Shown: in pieces, positions 11,901 to 24,128 of the stretch
Position numbering within the stretch: position 1 is the stretch's first letter
How the letters are laid out: every line of letters begins with the position of its first letter
From: Parachlorella kessleri
Lineage: Eukaryota > Chlorophyta > Trebouxiophyceae > Chlorellales > Chlorellaceae
NCBI GenBank assembly: GCA_001598975.1
Contig: BBXU01002676.1
Coordinates: 1 to 45,484, forward strand
Length of the DNA stretch: 45,484 nucleotides
Direction of reading: 5' to 3'
Notes under the pieces: model-generated
Database searches by the model: none
What the model was told of the DNA's origin: nothing
Seen by the model: only the letters and a program-made list of their open reading frames with translations
Position numbers and translations under genes: made by a program

Positions 11901-14900
11901 CTGTTGGCTGTGCTTGGCCAGCAAGGCCACGTATCTTGCAGGCATCTTGCAGGCCTGGCACACTCCTAATCTGCAAGGCAAGCAGCCTTCTCCTTGCAAA
12001 GGCGTGCTTTCTAAATGTTCAGTGTTGAAGGTCTGACTTGTGAGCTGCAGAGCGAAGAGTGGTCGAAGCGCAATTGGCTGCCCAGAGAGAGGACGTGGCC
12101 CGCCAGAAGGAGGACACGGCAACTGCTCTTGCTGCAGCAAAGAACAAGCTGGGAGAGCTTGAACAGCGAGAGAAGCAGCTGCAGCAGGTGGGTTGCGTTA
12201 CCTTGCGGAGCTGTGTGGACAGAGTGAAGCAGCCGACTTGACATGTTGGACCTCCTGAGGCGCCTCAGCATCAAAGAGAGCTGTGTCCATTGCAACTGCT
12301 TTATGTATTCTGGGAGCCGCACAGCAACAGTGACCAATCATAAACTTTGCTGACCATTGCTGGGGAGCATATCATGGTGGCCAATCTCTACCTGCATCTG
12401 CATTCCCTGTGCTGTTGCAGCTGTCGCGGCACCTGGAACAACGGCAGTCTGAGGTGGATGCTGCGGCGCACAAGCTGGACGCACTCAAAGCCAAGGAAGC
12501 AGAGCTGCAGGCTAGGGAGGAACGGCTGGGTGTGGAGAGGCAGCAGCTGCAACGGGAGGTGCACTCGCTGGCAGAAGACAGGGTGACACTGCAGGTGACT
12601 GGTTCTCATCTGTGCGTCAGACAGGGCGAGACAGAGACACGCAAGGTTACTCTGTGTGGTGGCCACTCTCGCTCCCACTGCCAGCCCTGCTGCTGCTGGG
12701 TGGCGCCCCACGAATGGCCCACACAGCCCGTGTCTTACTGCTCAGCCTAGGTTGTGGTTGTCTGCTGACTCTTTCAAGGAGAGATGCCCTAGCTGGTCCG
12801 CCAGCCGAGCTGTGCTGGCCGGAGTGGCCGTGCTGACGTAGAGGAGGTGATTTCTTCCACTCGGGGCACTCCCTGCAGGCCGCCCAGCAGCAGTTGCAGC
12901 AGGAGGCAGCCGCCCTTGCCGACCGGCAGCACGGCATGGCAGCAGCCGAGGACCAGATGGCCTCCATCCTGGAGCAGGTGGAGCGCACTAAGGCTGATGC
13001 TGAGCAGCGGGCTGTAGAAGTCCAGCAGGATGAAGAGAGGCTGCAGAGCAGGTGTGGGGATCGAGCAGGGCAGCCCTGGCACCCTGAAAACGTGACGTAC
13101 TGGTATGCCATATCAGTTTGCACCTCTCTAAATCATAGGGCTGGAAGATAATAACGCCGTCCCTTGTTGCTGACCTCTGTATGACGCAAGCTTGACCCTG
13201 AGCTATGAACACAGACTTCCTGCAAGCTCGCCTGTCCCAGGGAAGCTCTTTCCTCTATTGATGCAAAACCAGTGATGCAAAACCAGGGTATAATGTGCTG
13301 GGCAGGGCCAAGGAGCTGAGTAAAAGAGAGGCTGAGCTGCGGGAGCAAGAAGCCCAGCTGACGTCTGCCCGGTCCCAGCTACAACTTGAGCAGCAGAAGG
13401 CTCAGGCGGCAGAGGAGCGGGCACACGCAGCAATGGTGGCGGCACGGGAGCAGGCTGACAAGGCTGCCGCAGATTGCGCCTGGGCAAGGCAACAGCAGGC
13501 AGAGCTCACCAGTAAGCACCACTTCTGGGCCGGATGACAAAGCGCCCCCGTGTCTGGACGGCTTGCGTTGTTGCCTCAGCAAGCAGGCTGCCTACTTGAT
13601 CCTACGGTGTATAAAATATCTGTTGTGGGTTTAGCATAGCAGGCTGCAGTGGTTCCTAGCATTCTGACCAAAGGTTACTGGGTGCAGGCAAGCTGGAAAA
13701 GGCTGCCAAGCAAGAGAGTGAAATTAGCGAAAAGGCACGTCAAGCGGGCATGGAGGCTGAAGACCTCAAGCGCCAACGGCAGCAGCTGGTGAGTCAGGCG
13801 CCTACAGCAAAAACCTTGCATGGGCTGGCTCATTGACAAGCTGTAGGGTAGCTCCTGTGGAGCGTCAGGGATCTGAATGGGGCTGTGTGTTCTGTTCACT
13901 TCAATGCCCAAGGGTACTGCAAAGGGAGACCAGCTGACATCTCCTTATTAGTAGCAAACATTCTTACTTATCGCCACAACAGGATGCTGACCGAGGCGCG
14001 GTTGAGCGCTTGCGGCAGCAGCTGGAGGAAAGTAAGGCACAGGCAGAGCGCGCGGCAGCTGCCGCAAGTGAGGTCAAGGAGCGAGAAGGGGGCTTGCTAG
14101 CTCGTGAGCGGGCGCTGATTGAGCAGGAGGCGATGGTCAGGGTCAAGGAAGCGGAGCTGGCAGGCAGGGAGGAGCGCCTAGCCAAGGTATAGCTACCCAC
14201 CTTACATTGGGACTGAATGTCACCGTTATATCCTGGTAGCAGGCTTGCAGTTCTAGCGGTCTGGTGGTGTTGTATGTCATGTAATGACACCCCATGCAAC
14301 AGTTCCTGGCTGGCGGTGTGAGCGTCCCAAGCTAATGCGGGGCGCGTCTAGGTGGCTAAAACACCGCAGGTATAGCTTGCAAAAGACAGCGTGCATCATT
14401 CAACAGATATTTAGCTTATGCCGCCACAGGCCGAGGCAGCAGCCGAGGCAGCTGACCAGCGGCTCAACAGCCTGGCTCGGGAACTGGAGAACAAGGCGGG
14501 TGCAGACAATGAGGCCCTGCGGCGGCTGCAAGAGAGCGTGGCTGCCCAGCAGGAGTCCCTGCAGAAGGTCAGAATAGCTTGCTCATGTCAGTGCACACAG
14601 CAGTTGGACGCCCTTGCCATGCCATGCCAGGAGGAGCCAGTATCGGCTCGTTTGACCTTGCCATGCTGCGCTTGGCACCTCCACCCAGTTCAAGTTTTGG
14701 TGCAGCCTTTGAGCTGTAAGGAGGTGAGGATCCGCGCTATGCAGCTCCCTCGTCTGCTACCGCGTGGGTGAATGAGCCATGTGTTCTGCAGGCGCAACGA
14801 GAACTGGCTGCCAGTGAAACCCAGCTGAAGCAGGAGCGTGACTCTCTGCGGAAGGAGAGGGAGTCGTTAGAAAGGAGGGCAGAGGCATTGCAGCAGGTGA

Positions 14901-17900
14901 GCTGGAAATGTAGGAGGTGGTCTGAAGGCCAGTTCATGCCGGGCGGCCTGCTGCAAAATTTTGCATTGGTTCCTAGTCTCGGCCATGGAGGATCTGTGTT
15001 CCTGTGAGCAAATTGCTGCTTTCTGTCATCACAGGAGCTGGCCGTGCGCAAGGCATCATTGGATGACCGAGAGCAGCGCATCATCTCAGCCGAAGCTGAC
15101 CTAAAGATTGCTAAATCTGACCATGATAGGGTGAGTCGAAGCATGCCTCCGCACCTTGCGGCCACCTTTAGCGCGGCGCAACGCCCCCGTGGCCCGCTGG
15201 CATTTTCTGTGAGAGTGAACTTATTGCCACTTCTGAGTCCCCCTTGCATGGCCAAGCTCAGGCAAAAGGGTGCTGGCCAATCACATCACTGTGTCAGCTT
15301 TATTCATGTGCAGGCCCTGCGATCACTACAGCAGGCGCAGCACGAGATGGCGTCAGCCCGGGCTGAGGCTGAAGCCAGCCGTAAGCTGGCAGCCAGTGAA
15401 GCAACGCAGCTGGAAAGCCGTGCTGCCAGCATGCAGGCGGAGGCGGCGGTTGCCACAGAGCAGCGCATTGGTCTGGCAGCCAGGCTGAGGGAGGTGGAGC
15501 AGCGGGAGGTGGGTGCAGGGGTGTGGTTGCATTCCGAGGGCGTTGTGGGAATGGTCCTGGCCGCCTGGGAACCTCTGGGGCAGTGATATGTACTGGTAGG
15601 ACGCTTCTGGTGTGAAGGGAAGGGTGAGAGTTGGCGTCTTAGCAGAGCTTCTTCTTACATACATCAGCTTGCCATTGAATTTACCAGGCTGAACCCATGC
15701 CCAACAGCTCCATGTTGTGCGCTTACTGTGAAGCAGGACGCGCTGTATCATGCTGAGCACGAGCTCTCCGGCGCTCAGGCTAGGCTGGATCAGCAGCAGG
15801 CGCAGCTCGCTGAGAAGGCGGCGGCACTGGCAGACGCCATGGAGAGGCACCAGGTAGTACTAATACTACTAGCCACCTGAATAGCAACAGCGCGACTTTC
15901 CTGGCGTGTGGCTGGTCCAGCTGGGGCAAGTCTTGATATCCAATGACTAGGCAACCCATCGAGGACAGCTTGTTATCATGCTCAATCCGACCGAGGGGTT
16001 GCGCTTCCTCCCACGCCTTGGTGGCAACAGCTACAGGCTTTGCTGCTGCCATTGAGTCCCTTGGAAGCCTGCGTGTTGTGCGTCATGCTGAACGCAGGGC
16101 GAGGTGGCGCAACTGGAGAGCGAGCGGCGGGCCTGGCAGGAGGGTCATCGCGCACGTGATGAACTCCTGCGCAGGGAGGCGGACCTTAGAGCAGAGGCTG
16201 AGCGTCTGCAGGTCAGCACCTGGGTGGAGTTAAAAGCATTAGTCCAGTGGGCAGCTTCCTTGGGATGACTGTTTGTCTTATGCGCTGGGGCCTCAGTGAA
16301 CACCTGGGCTCTAGATTAAGCTAGCCAAGCACTATCTGCAGTGCCGCGTAGTGCATGCTTGCATTTCAGAAGTTTCATGTTCACGTCCAAAGTTCTGGAT
16401 CCGAGCCCCCATTGTCGACTTGTCTACATCTGCCTATCTGTTGCTGGGCTTGCAGGCAAAGGCGGCCGCTGTGGCCCAGGAGTCTGCGGAGCTGGAGCGG
16501 CTGCAGAAGCAGCTTCTGCAACAGGAACGCGAGCTGTCCCAGCAAGCGGCACAGCTAGCCAAGGATGCAGCAGAGGCTGACGTGAAGTCGCGTGAGGCGG
16601 GTCGCCTGGTAGCACAGGTGGGCTTGACTGCCACCACCACATCAGTAGTGGATCACAATCTTTGCCTTCGTTTTGGCTGTTTTTGGCATGCAGTGGGCTG
16701 GTGCTTTGTTTGATTCAATGTGCTCTGCTGCGGACATGAGTTGTATGCACGCCGGTGCCTAACTCCAACTGTGTATTTCTCCAAAGCCTTGTAACAGCGC
16801 CCCTCCCCGCTCCTGCAGGCCCAGTCATCCCAGTTGGCAGTGGAGCGGCGAGCTGAGGAGCTGGGTGTGGCAGAGGCTCGCTTGAGAGAGCTGCAGTCCC
16901 GTCTGGAGCAGCAGTCGAGGGCCATGGAGGTTAAGGAAGGGGACCTGCGGGAGAAGGAGGTGCGGGGCACCTGTTTCCAGTGTCCTCTGCTTGCTCCAGC
17001 TTCAGCACAGCAGGGCCTTGGAATTAGGAGACCTGGGAGGGACCAGAGGCCCTCGCAAGCCTAATGCATGATATATTCCATGGGGGCAAGTTAGCCTGAT
17101 TGGCGATATCAGCCAGGATGCATGCCCTCTCTACATGCCAGTATCTGTACGTTGCATGCTTCAAAATCCGCTGGGTGCACACTGCCCTGCAGCTGGAGTC
17201 CCGCGGAGTCTCCAAGCGTGAGCAGCTGGTGGCGAGTGAGGAGCGGCGTTTGGCTGACTTCGAAGTACGGCTTGCAGCAAAGGAGCGGGCCCTGCAAGAG
17301 GAGAAGGAACAGCTGACCAAGGTATGTTGCGAGTGGTGTCACAACCGGTGCGTTTGTCTACCTGCATCTGCTCAACGTGCATATTAGGACAGGTTCCCGG
17401 GCTGGTTCTGCAAAGTGAAGTGTGCAAAATGCAGCATGCAAGCTGTTCCTGGGCAGATGCTACAGTAGACACCTACACAGCAGTAGATGCCTAGTAGAGC
17501 GCGTAAGCATATGCCATGGCAGTGCTGTCAGTTTGCCGCCACGCACTGCAGGCACGAGCCGATGTGGAGCGCAGGCTGGAGGCGGCTGAGGCCCGCCTGC
17601 AAGCAGCCGCCGAGAAGGAGAGGGACCTCGAGCAGCGGCAGGCAGCCTTGATGGAGAAGGTAGCAGCCCGTGCAGTATAACAGCAATATTTGGATAACAA
17701 GTCTGTGTGGCGCACTTTGGCTTGCCGATGCGTAATTACTACAGTGGGTATCTCTCAGAGGAACCCAGCAACTTACATACTGATATTATCATTGTGTGCT
17801 GCAGATTGATCAAGCCAGCGCTGACATTGAGCGCCGACAGGCTGAGGTGACTCAGTGTGAAGAGGCAGCTGCTGCTGTGCTGGAGGAAGCGAGAGCACGA

Positions 17901-20900
17901 GAGAGGGCAGTGAAGAGGCAGGAGGACGGCCTGGAGGGGCTCAGGGTGGGTGGTTTGGCTGCCACAATCTTGTGCATTGTCAGAGTTTGGGAACCTAGGA
18001 GCAAGGTCCGCTGCGTGACAGTATAGATTGCCACTGCCACCTGCTTACAATCTCATCAATATATATCATATCCGAACTCCCCGGGACCAGTCAGGTGGCA
18101 GAATACGTCATATGCCTAACACACCGATCACCACACCCTGTCTCTCATCGGTTGTACACAGGAAGCATACGAGAACCTTGACTCTAGGGAGCAGCGCCTG
18201 CGCGCGGCAGAGGCAAAAATCGCTGAGGCCCGGCAGCAGGCTGATGCCAACCGTGCTGCGGCTGACCTGGCAAAGCGCAACCTTGACGCTGAGCGTGCTG
18301 AGCTGGGGCGGTTGAGGGACGAGCTGCGGGTGCAGCAGGCGCAACAAGCGACAGAGGCAAAGCGGCTGGCAGACCTGCAGCAGGTACGGGGGAGCTGTGA
18401 TACCAAACAGAACAGTGTGACCATGGCAAGGCCATGTCCTTATAGTGGTCTGCATGGACGACGACAAGTTGTGTCGAGGAGGCGTTTGCTGACCGGCAAC
18501 TGCAGGCTGTGATACGCCAGCAGTTGATACTCCTGGAGCCCGTACGGTTAAGTCAGGTTTAAGTGACACACTCCCTGCTGGAGGTTGACATTATGCTACA
18601 TGTATAGTACCTGCACGCTTTTGTGCAGCCCTCCAGTCACAGGGTGGTGGTCATGCATTGACTGACACATGCTCCATCTACCATCGCAGAAGGAGGCCCA
18701 GCTCCGGCAGCGAGAGGCAGACACCAAAGCCGCGGAGCAACGCTTGGCAGCAGCCCAGCAAGAACTCCAAGACGCAGAGCGACGCTTCCATGCTAGCGCA
18801 GATGCAACTGCTGACTCCCTGGTAAGGTAGCAGCCATGGCGAGCCATTGAGCCACCTGGGTGTGGGGCTGGCAAGTGGGTTGCCCACCATCTGCAATGCA
18901 TGCAAGTTAGGAAAGTCTTATGAACGGACCTAAAAATCCTGCTATACTTCCTCCAGCAATGAGGGAATCTGTCCAAGTGGTCCTTACACGGTGGGCAGGG
19001 CTGCGGAGCAAAGTCTCGTGAGTCAGGGTCGTGTCTCTTTCAATTTAGTAGGCGGCTTTGGGTCAGAAGCAGGAACTGCTATGCCACAGGTGGCCGAAGC
19101 CCGGGAGCAGGCCGAGTCAATTGTTGGACAGGCGCGAGAGGAGTGCCGACGTGCAGAAGCAGAGCTCAAGGCCATGAGGGACAGGCTGCAGGTGGGTGTG
19201 TCGGCTGCAGGCCAAGGGATCATAATGCAAGCCTTTTATCGGCTTGGGTTGATCATCTTATTATATCCACCTATTGCCTGCATTGCAAAAACAAGGGAAA
19301 CATAAAGACTGCATGGAGGGACCATACGTTATAGAGAGCAAAAAGCCCAGGCTCGTTACCAAATCAGTCCAGGAGTCTTTGCAGGAAGGCGAGGTGGCCC
19401 TCCGGCGGCGGGAGGTGTCTGTAGACCAGCAGCTGAGTGAGGCTCGGGCGGCCCGGGAGGCAGCCGAGGGCCAGGAGCGTCGGGCGCGAGAGGCCGCTGA
19501 CATCCTGGCTGACAAGGAGCGCCTGCTGCGTAGCAGGTGGGGAGGGTGCTGTTGCAACGCAGTGTGTGGGATGGAGCCTCATGCTGTGGGCTTCTATATG
19601 TTGCAGGGGTGCGAGCCAGGGTTCCCGGCTGACATGTAAATGCTTGCTATGGCGTTGGTGGGCAGGCTGCTTTCGCTGCCAAAATGGGGCTGTACTCTGG
19701 GTCATGATGCTGGGGGTTTTGGGGTCAGGGCGTGGCAGTCCAGCAGTGGACAGTTCCTGGACGCTCCTGGACAGTTCCACCCTGCTGGTAATGCCCTACA
19801 CCTGCCAGCATGACATTGCTGCTGGCAGAACACATGTCGTGACCACATGGTCTCCAGCCCTGCTAGTTTCAATGCTGCAGAGAGGAGGCAGCAGCTGCTA
19901 AGGAGCGGGAGGTTCGCCAGCGCGAGGCTTCCCTCTCTAACGCGGAGCAGCGTGTGGCCAGCCTAACTCGGCGGCTGGAGGCGGACCTGCAGCTGACGGG
20001 GCCCTCAGGAGGCTCAGCGGCAGCAGCAGGAGCTGCCGCTGCCGGCGCAACGTTGAGGGCCAGCACACAGAGCGAGGTGGGTTCCCACTCCATTGGCAGC
20101 AGCTGGTGCTGATTGTGGTGGCGTATGTGTCTTGAAACAGCATCGCTTGCCGGAGGTTATGTGTCTGCTGTGGTAGGCATGGCTGGGAGGCTTGCTGGGC
20201 TTGGCTATATAATCAAATGGTGCACGGCGGTTACTGGATGGCTACTAGATTTTATAACAGGAGTAAGCAAGGCCTCCTATGACGATGGCATGTCGCAGGC
20301 GCCAGAAGTGCTGGTGCTAGTGCTTCACCAGTGTCCCTTGAAGTCTGCAAGCATCCCTTCGCCTGTCGTGTGTCGTTGTGTAGGGCTTCGGCTCCGCTTT
20401 CGGCAATGGCAGCATGCGAGCGGCAAACTCCAGTGACACCCTTGGCATGCGAAGGCAGCAGCCGTCGGCAACCCATACAGCAGGCCCCGTGCCCTCCAGC
20501 AGCAGTGCAAGCAACTCCCGCTTCGAGCACCTGCAGCCACAAGCAGCTGGCCCCGGACTTTTCTCCACTCCTGCCACCTCGCAAGGCCTGCGGGGGTCCC
20601 TGAACACAGCCCAGCAGGCACCACAGTCAGCAGCAGGCTCGTCCGGAGGTGCTGGCCATTTACGACGTGACCAAGAGGGCGCGCTGGTGCAGGCGCTGCA
20701 GCACTTGCAGGCCGCCACTGACAAGGGTGCAAACAGGTGCGCAGCGTCACAGGGCAAGCTACCAGCATTTGGGAGTCAGTTATACTCGTAGGTCTGGAAG
20801 TCCGTCGCCAAGTTCCGCTTGCACTTCTGCAGTACACACAACAGCAACCTTGGGGTCCAAAAAGCAGCTCGTCAGCAGAAGTGGTTGTATGATGTGTGCA

Positions 20901-21543
20901 GGCTGCAGCGGCTGGAAGGCATCCTGCGAGCCCTTTCACAGGGAGGTCCCCTGGATGCTGGGTCAGTATCCGATGCCAACCGAGCCGTCGCGCTGCTGCA
21001 CACGCAGCTTGAGGAGATGCAGCGAGCGCAGGCAGCGCTTGAAGGTCAACTCAAGCGTGTTGCAGGGCCTGCCCAGCTCAGCAGCTGCCAAGCTGATGTT
21101 GAGGAGCAGCAACGCACGCTGAGCAGGTAAGCAGTTGGAAGGGTGGCAAGGCTGGTTGCTCTGCAGCCTACGTGTCCATGCTGCAGAAGCGAAGATACAA
21201 GTTGCTTCCCACCGGTGCTGGGTGCACTGTCCGCCATGAAGCTCTCCACGGTGCCTCATTTGATCGCTCCCTTGATGGCTTTAGCTTGCTCTCCATACTG
21301 GCTCGCTGTAGCTGTCCGCCTGATGTGTGCAGGTGGGAGGCGCAGCTCGGCCGGCAGCTGGAGGCGATAGTTGGCATGCAGAAGAGCGCCTTGTCAGCTC
21401 GGTCTCTAAACAGCGCTCGCAGTACTGGTGGTGGGGCCAGACCCTTGCGGGCACCCGCTGGTCCACCCGGCTCAGGGGGCGGGTCGTATGACAGTGCCAT
21501 GGTGACCCCACAGGGATCCAGCAGCTCTATGCTGCCTTTGTGA
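2977..21543 (+). CDS. Giant coiled-coil protein, 46 exons, about 2641 aa
   Basis: ATG at 2977 follows an in-frame TGA, and 46 exons join in one frame to TGA at 21541. Exons: 2977-3036, 3166-3753, 4030-4296, 4600-4764, 5151-5294, 5624-5784, 6001-6148, 6336-6449, 6675-6875, 7144-7284, 7668-7823, 8015-8185, 8456-8575, 8833-9003, 9184-9274, 9516-9675, 9808-10186, 10339-10467, 10690-10845, 11070-11204, 11411-11633, 12051-12187, 12421-12594, 12879-13051, 13306-13511, 13688-13788, 13983-14186, 14430-14567, 14792-14896, 15035-15130, 15314-15508, 15737-15853, 16098-16211, 16456-16617, 16819-16959, 17193-17321, 17552-17659, 17805-17945, 18162-18383, 18690-18821, 19090-19191, 19373-19536, 19881-20076, 20384-20736, 20902-21126, 21333-21543. 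Residues 1-195 are Ser/Ala/Gln-rich; about 195-2340 are almost continuous coiled coil with LxxRExxL patterns, broken by a Ser/Ala-rich stretch in exon 17 (about 953-1079); then a Ser/Gly/Pro-rich segment, a short coil and a disordered tail. No enzyme domain is seen. The shape suits a basal-body, ciliary or cytoskeletal scaffold, but I recognise no orthologue. Confidence 0.85.
5333..5420 (+). repeat. TG-rich simple repeat with G12 run in an intron
   Basis: The intron after exon 5 of the coiled-coil gene carries an irregular (TGG/TG)n tract that runs into twelve G (5396-5407) and then (CGG)n. The G-rich strand is the transcribed-sense strand, so the pre-mRNA could form G-quadruplexes. Confidence 0.85.
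6149..6335 (+). other. GC-AG intron in the coiled-coil gene
   Basis: Exon 7 ends ...CTG AAG CAG and the intron begins GCATGT. Every nearby GT gives a phase-1 exon end, while the next exon at 6336 is in phase 0. The GC donor at 6149 is the only nearby site that keeps the frame. Confidence 0.75.
13259..13287 (+). repeat. 14-bp tandem duplication before a splice acceptor
   Basis: GATGCAAAACCAGT is followed at once by GATGCAAAACCAGG, within the intron before exon 25, about 20 bases from the acceptor at 13305. It is a small local duplication in the branch-point region. Confidence 0.8.
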
Positions 21544-22319
21544 AGTGCAGAGGATATATGCGGCTTGTAGCTTGCAGAGTTTATACCGCACTGTGGTTTG
21601 TCCATGCACACATTACTGCAGGGTGGCCACAGGGTAGTGCCAAGACGTTGGCGAGCACTAACCTGGTACTGACTTGACAGGAATGACTCGACGGACAGAT
21701 TTGAGGTTTTCAGCGTCTGACAGCACTGACTGCAATATTTCAAGGGTGTTGACTGCACTTCCGTTCCTTACCTGATGTGTATATATCGGTTCTATATTGG
21801 CAATTATAAGGTTTGTGGCTACGTCGTTTCCACTTCATGGACATCCATAAACCTTGCGCCTTGCGCGCAACTTAGTCACTGACTTGTAATGAGGCCGCCT
21901 TAAACCTCGCCTGGGCTGCTTTCACGCCTGTACCTGACGGCCGTTAGTTCGTTCTTCGACAGCCACCAGCGGGCCATCGGCCCTTAGCATCCATGCATGC
22001 GAGTGCGGACATGACGTACTTGAAGAGAGCAAGTTGCGATGATGTGGAACAGCCAGACTGCACACTGGGGCGCTTGGGAGGTTGGCAGAAGGGTCTCCTA
22101 GTTTCGACGTTCGTGGCTAGTCTTCGCCTTATCCAAGGGTGTGCAACCTTGCACAAGGACCAATCACCAGTCGGAGCTCCGAGGAGATTGGTTCTTGCAA
22201 GACCTTGATCGACCGCTCATCGGGAGTGCAACTGTGAGCTGTACTCCTAGGCTGAACGCCGCGAGAAGCGGGTGACAAGAAGCGGGTGTGCTAGCTTTTA
22301 CTCAGCCTAGCCTGTCGCC
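21544..22319. other. 3' flank of the coiled-coil gene and promoter of WLM copy 1
   Basis: No coding gene is seen. From about 21840 onward the sequence matches the region before the second WLM copy (24308 onward), including a shared TTAGTTCGTTCTTCGACAGC stretch (from about 21944 here and 24413 there). A TGTAA at 21885-21889, 342 bases past the stop, may end the coiled-coil transcript. Confidence 0.6.
21885..21889 (+). terminator. TGTAA polyadenylation signal candidate
   Basis: It lies 342 bases after the TGA of the coiled-coil gene. The same motif recurs at 24357-24361 at the equivalent place in the second duplication unit, so a signal at the unit boundary has been duplicated. Confidence 0.35.
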
Positions 22320-22430
22320 ATGCCCGTTCACACGCTCGATGAGTACAGTAGAGAGCCAGGGTACCGCAAGCACCGTGGAGCAGGAGCAATAGGGAGCATA
22401 GGAACCCTAGGCAAAGCAAGAGACGACAGG

Positions 22431-23121
22431 GCAAGCCAAGCGAGCATGCGTTCCCACACTGCAATAGCTGGTTGCTTTGGTGCACACAAGGTAGGTGGCA
22501 ACCTTGCTGCCAAGACAATGCAGGAAGGACTCACTGCCAAGCACCATGTGGTGCCTGTCTCCTTTGGGTGTTGGGTGACTGACACCTGAAGCTTGCTATG
22601 GAAAAATTAGTACAGTTCTCTCCCTGCTATATATATTGCCTGTGCCTAGTTGTGGAAGCTGTATGGGAGCTTCTGGTTAGCTCTTTTGAACCTGCATTGC
22701 AGATGCTCGGCAACTGTATTCTCAACTTCTATATAAGCTGTGTTTTCGTTAGCTCCAGGTCTTTTCCTTGTCCTCCCCTGTCTGGTCGTCCGTCCATCTG
22801 TCTGTGAGCCATCCCCTATATATGTAACAGCGTACATCATAGCGGAACGTAAGTCTCAGGAGGTGTCACAGAGTCAGCAGGTTCACAGGAAAGGAAGACC
22901 CAGCACCGGTGTGTCCGTGCTGTTCGGCCAGTGTTCAGTCCAACGTTAGCCCTTAGCCCTCTCTCTCTAGCCTCACCCAAGGACTAAAGGCACAGTCGGG
23001 TGGTTCTGCACCCTAAATCACACACGAACCTGCGAATCTAGAGAGCCTTCGACACTCAGAACGCGCAAAAATCTGGTTGTGCTGAGTTCTCTTGGCATCA
23101 CTGCCTCTGTGGCTGCTGCAG
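22431..23121 (+). other. GC-AG intron 1 of WLM copy 1
   Basis: Donor AGG|GCAAGC, phase 0. The join gives DDR-AKHTLYQLA, which fits the WLM family pattern. The same donor occurs in copy 2 at 24881. Confidence 0.7.
22535..23097 (+). mobile_element. Solo LTR (563 bp) in intron 1 of WLM copy 1
   Basis: The element begins TGCCAAG and ends CTTGGCA, the short TG...CA inverted ends of an LTR. It is flanked by the direct repeat TCAC (22531-22534 and 23098-23101). The sister intron (24881-25015) has the uninterrupted site (ctcactgcc), so the insertion is clear. Inside are a TATA box (TATATAAG, 22730-22737) and a TGTAA poly(A) motif about 90 bases later (22823-22827), the U3-R order expected of an LTR. 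No internal coding region or second LTR is present, so it is a recombination remnant. A TSD of four bases rather than five is the weak point. Confidence 0.7.
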
Positions 23122-23232
23122 GCCAAGCACACTCTATACCAACTGGCGAGGCACGTCGAGCCTCTCATGCGCCATCACAAGTTGGTAGTCCCCGTTCTTA
23201 GGGAAATGGAGTCTGAGGCTGCTAAACTAGAC

Positions 23233-23398
23233 GCAAGTAGGCTGAGCACCTGCATGACAACCTTACCCATGGCCTCCTGCTGTGGGTGTGCGCTGTGCCG
23301 GCCTGCGCACATAAAATAGTGACAGGTGAAGCGGTACAGAAGAGTCTGAACAAAGCTGCAAGGCTTAAGGACAGACACAACTTCGCTGTGCACTGCAG
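23233..23398 (+). other. GC-AG intron 2 of WLM copy 1
   Basis: Donor CTAGAC|GCAAGTAGG. The sister gene has CTAGAT|GTGAGTAGG at the same place (25127), so a GT and a GC donor are paired between close paralogues. Confidence 0.75.
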
Positions 23399-24128
23399 GG
23401 GACGACCATGATGGGCTACAACGCCATATCTAATGACGGTGCCAGGGAGTGTGTAGAGATACGAGTGACGCTGCGGCAGTACGGGAACGAGCTATGCTTT
23501 CTGTCGTATGAGGAGATCCTCGATATTATGCTCCACGAGCTAGCCCACAACACCTATGCTGACCACTCCGCAGCGTTCTAAAGGCTGTTTCACCAATATC
23601 AGCAGGTCTGGAGAGGAGTGGGGAGGAGTGCTGTTGTTGCTGCTGCTACTGTTGTTCTTGTTATTGCTCAAGTTGGTGTTTGCCTGCAATGCTGCATTTG
23701 CTGCTCACGAAGACTTACACTGCCAGCTTCATCCCCCATATTTGGCATAGCTTGACCCCCGGTCACAGGTGCTGTGAGCCGTGTGGGTTCAGTTCCAAAG
23801 ACGCACGGCCAATGGTAGACACCTCGCTGCGCTGCAGGAAATGGTTAAGCTGGGGAGGACAGGGCGGATACAAGGCAACTGCGGTTCTGCTGGCCAGGGG
23901 CGCAACACAGGGGACCAAGGTCACAGCCCATGGGAGGGTCAAGGAAGCACCATGGGCCGTGCGCCTTGCGGGGACCGGGGCCGGGAGCGGCAGGTGCCCT
24001 GGGGTATGGTGATTGCCATAGCGGCTGCAGTGTATATCTTCTGCTCTACTGGTAGAGGCAACAAGCCGCAAAAAAGGCGAGGCCGCGGTAAGAAGGTGCA
24101 TGCCAACTGCGTCCTCCTCCTGTTCTAA

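Larger units (their letters stand above)
22320..24128 (+). pseudogene. WLM-domain metalloprotease, copy 1, with in-frame stop
   Basis: Exons 22320-22430, 23122-23232, 23399-23605 and 23838-24128 align exon for exon with the intact copy at 24770. It keeps the WLM zinc site (HELAH plus a later His, HExxHxxxxxH) in exon 3. Eight codons after the third ligand the sequence reads TTC TAA AGG where the sister gene has TTC TAC CGG, so a Tyr codon has become a stop. The frame after the stop remains open through exon 4, with a hydrophobic segment (PWGMVIAIAAAVYIF) and a basic RRGRGKK tail, which points to recent loss. Introns 1 and 2 both begin with GC, and intron 1 carries a solo LTR. TAA ends other genes here (ISCU, PI synthase), so a reassigned code is unlikely. 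A truncated product of about 134 residues that still has the zinc site remains possible. Confidence 0.75.

Noticed and set aside
23579..23581. Reassigned TAA codon in WLM copy 1
   Set aside because: TAA ends the ISCU and PI synthase genes in the expected places, and the sister gene has Tyr, not the Gln expected from known algal codes.
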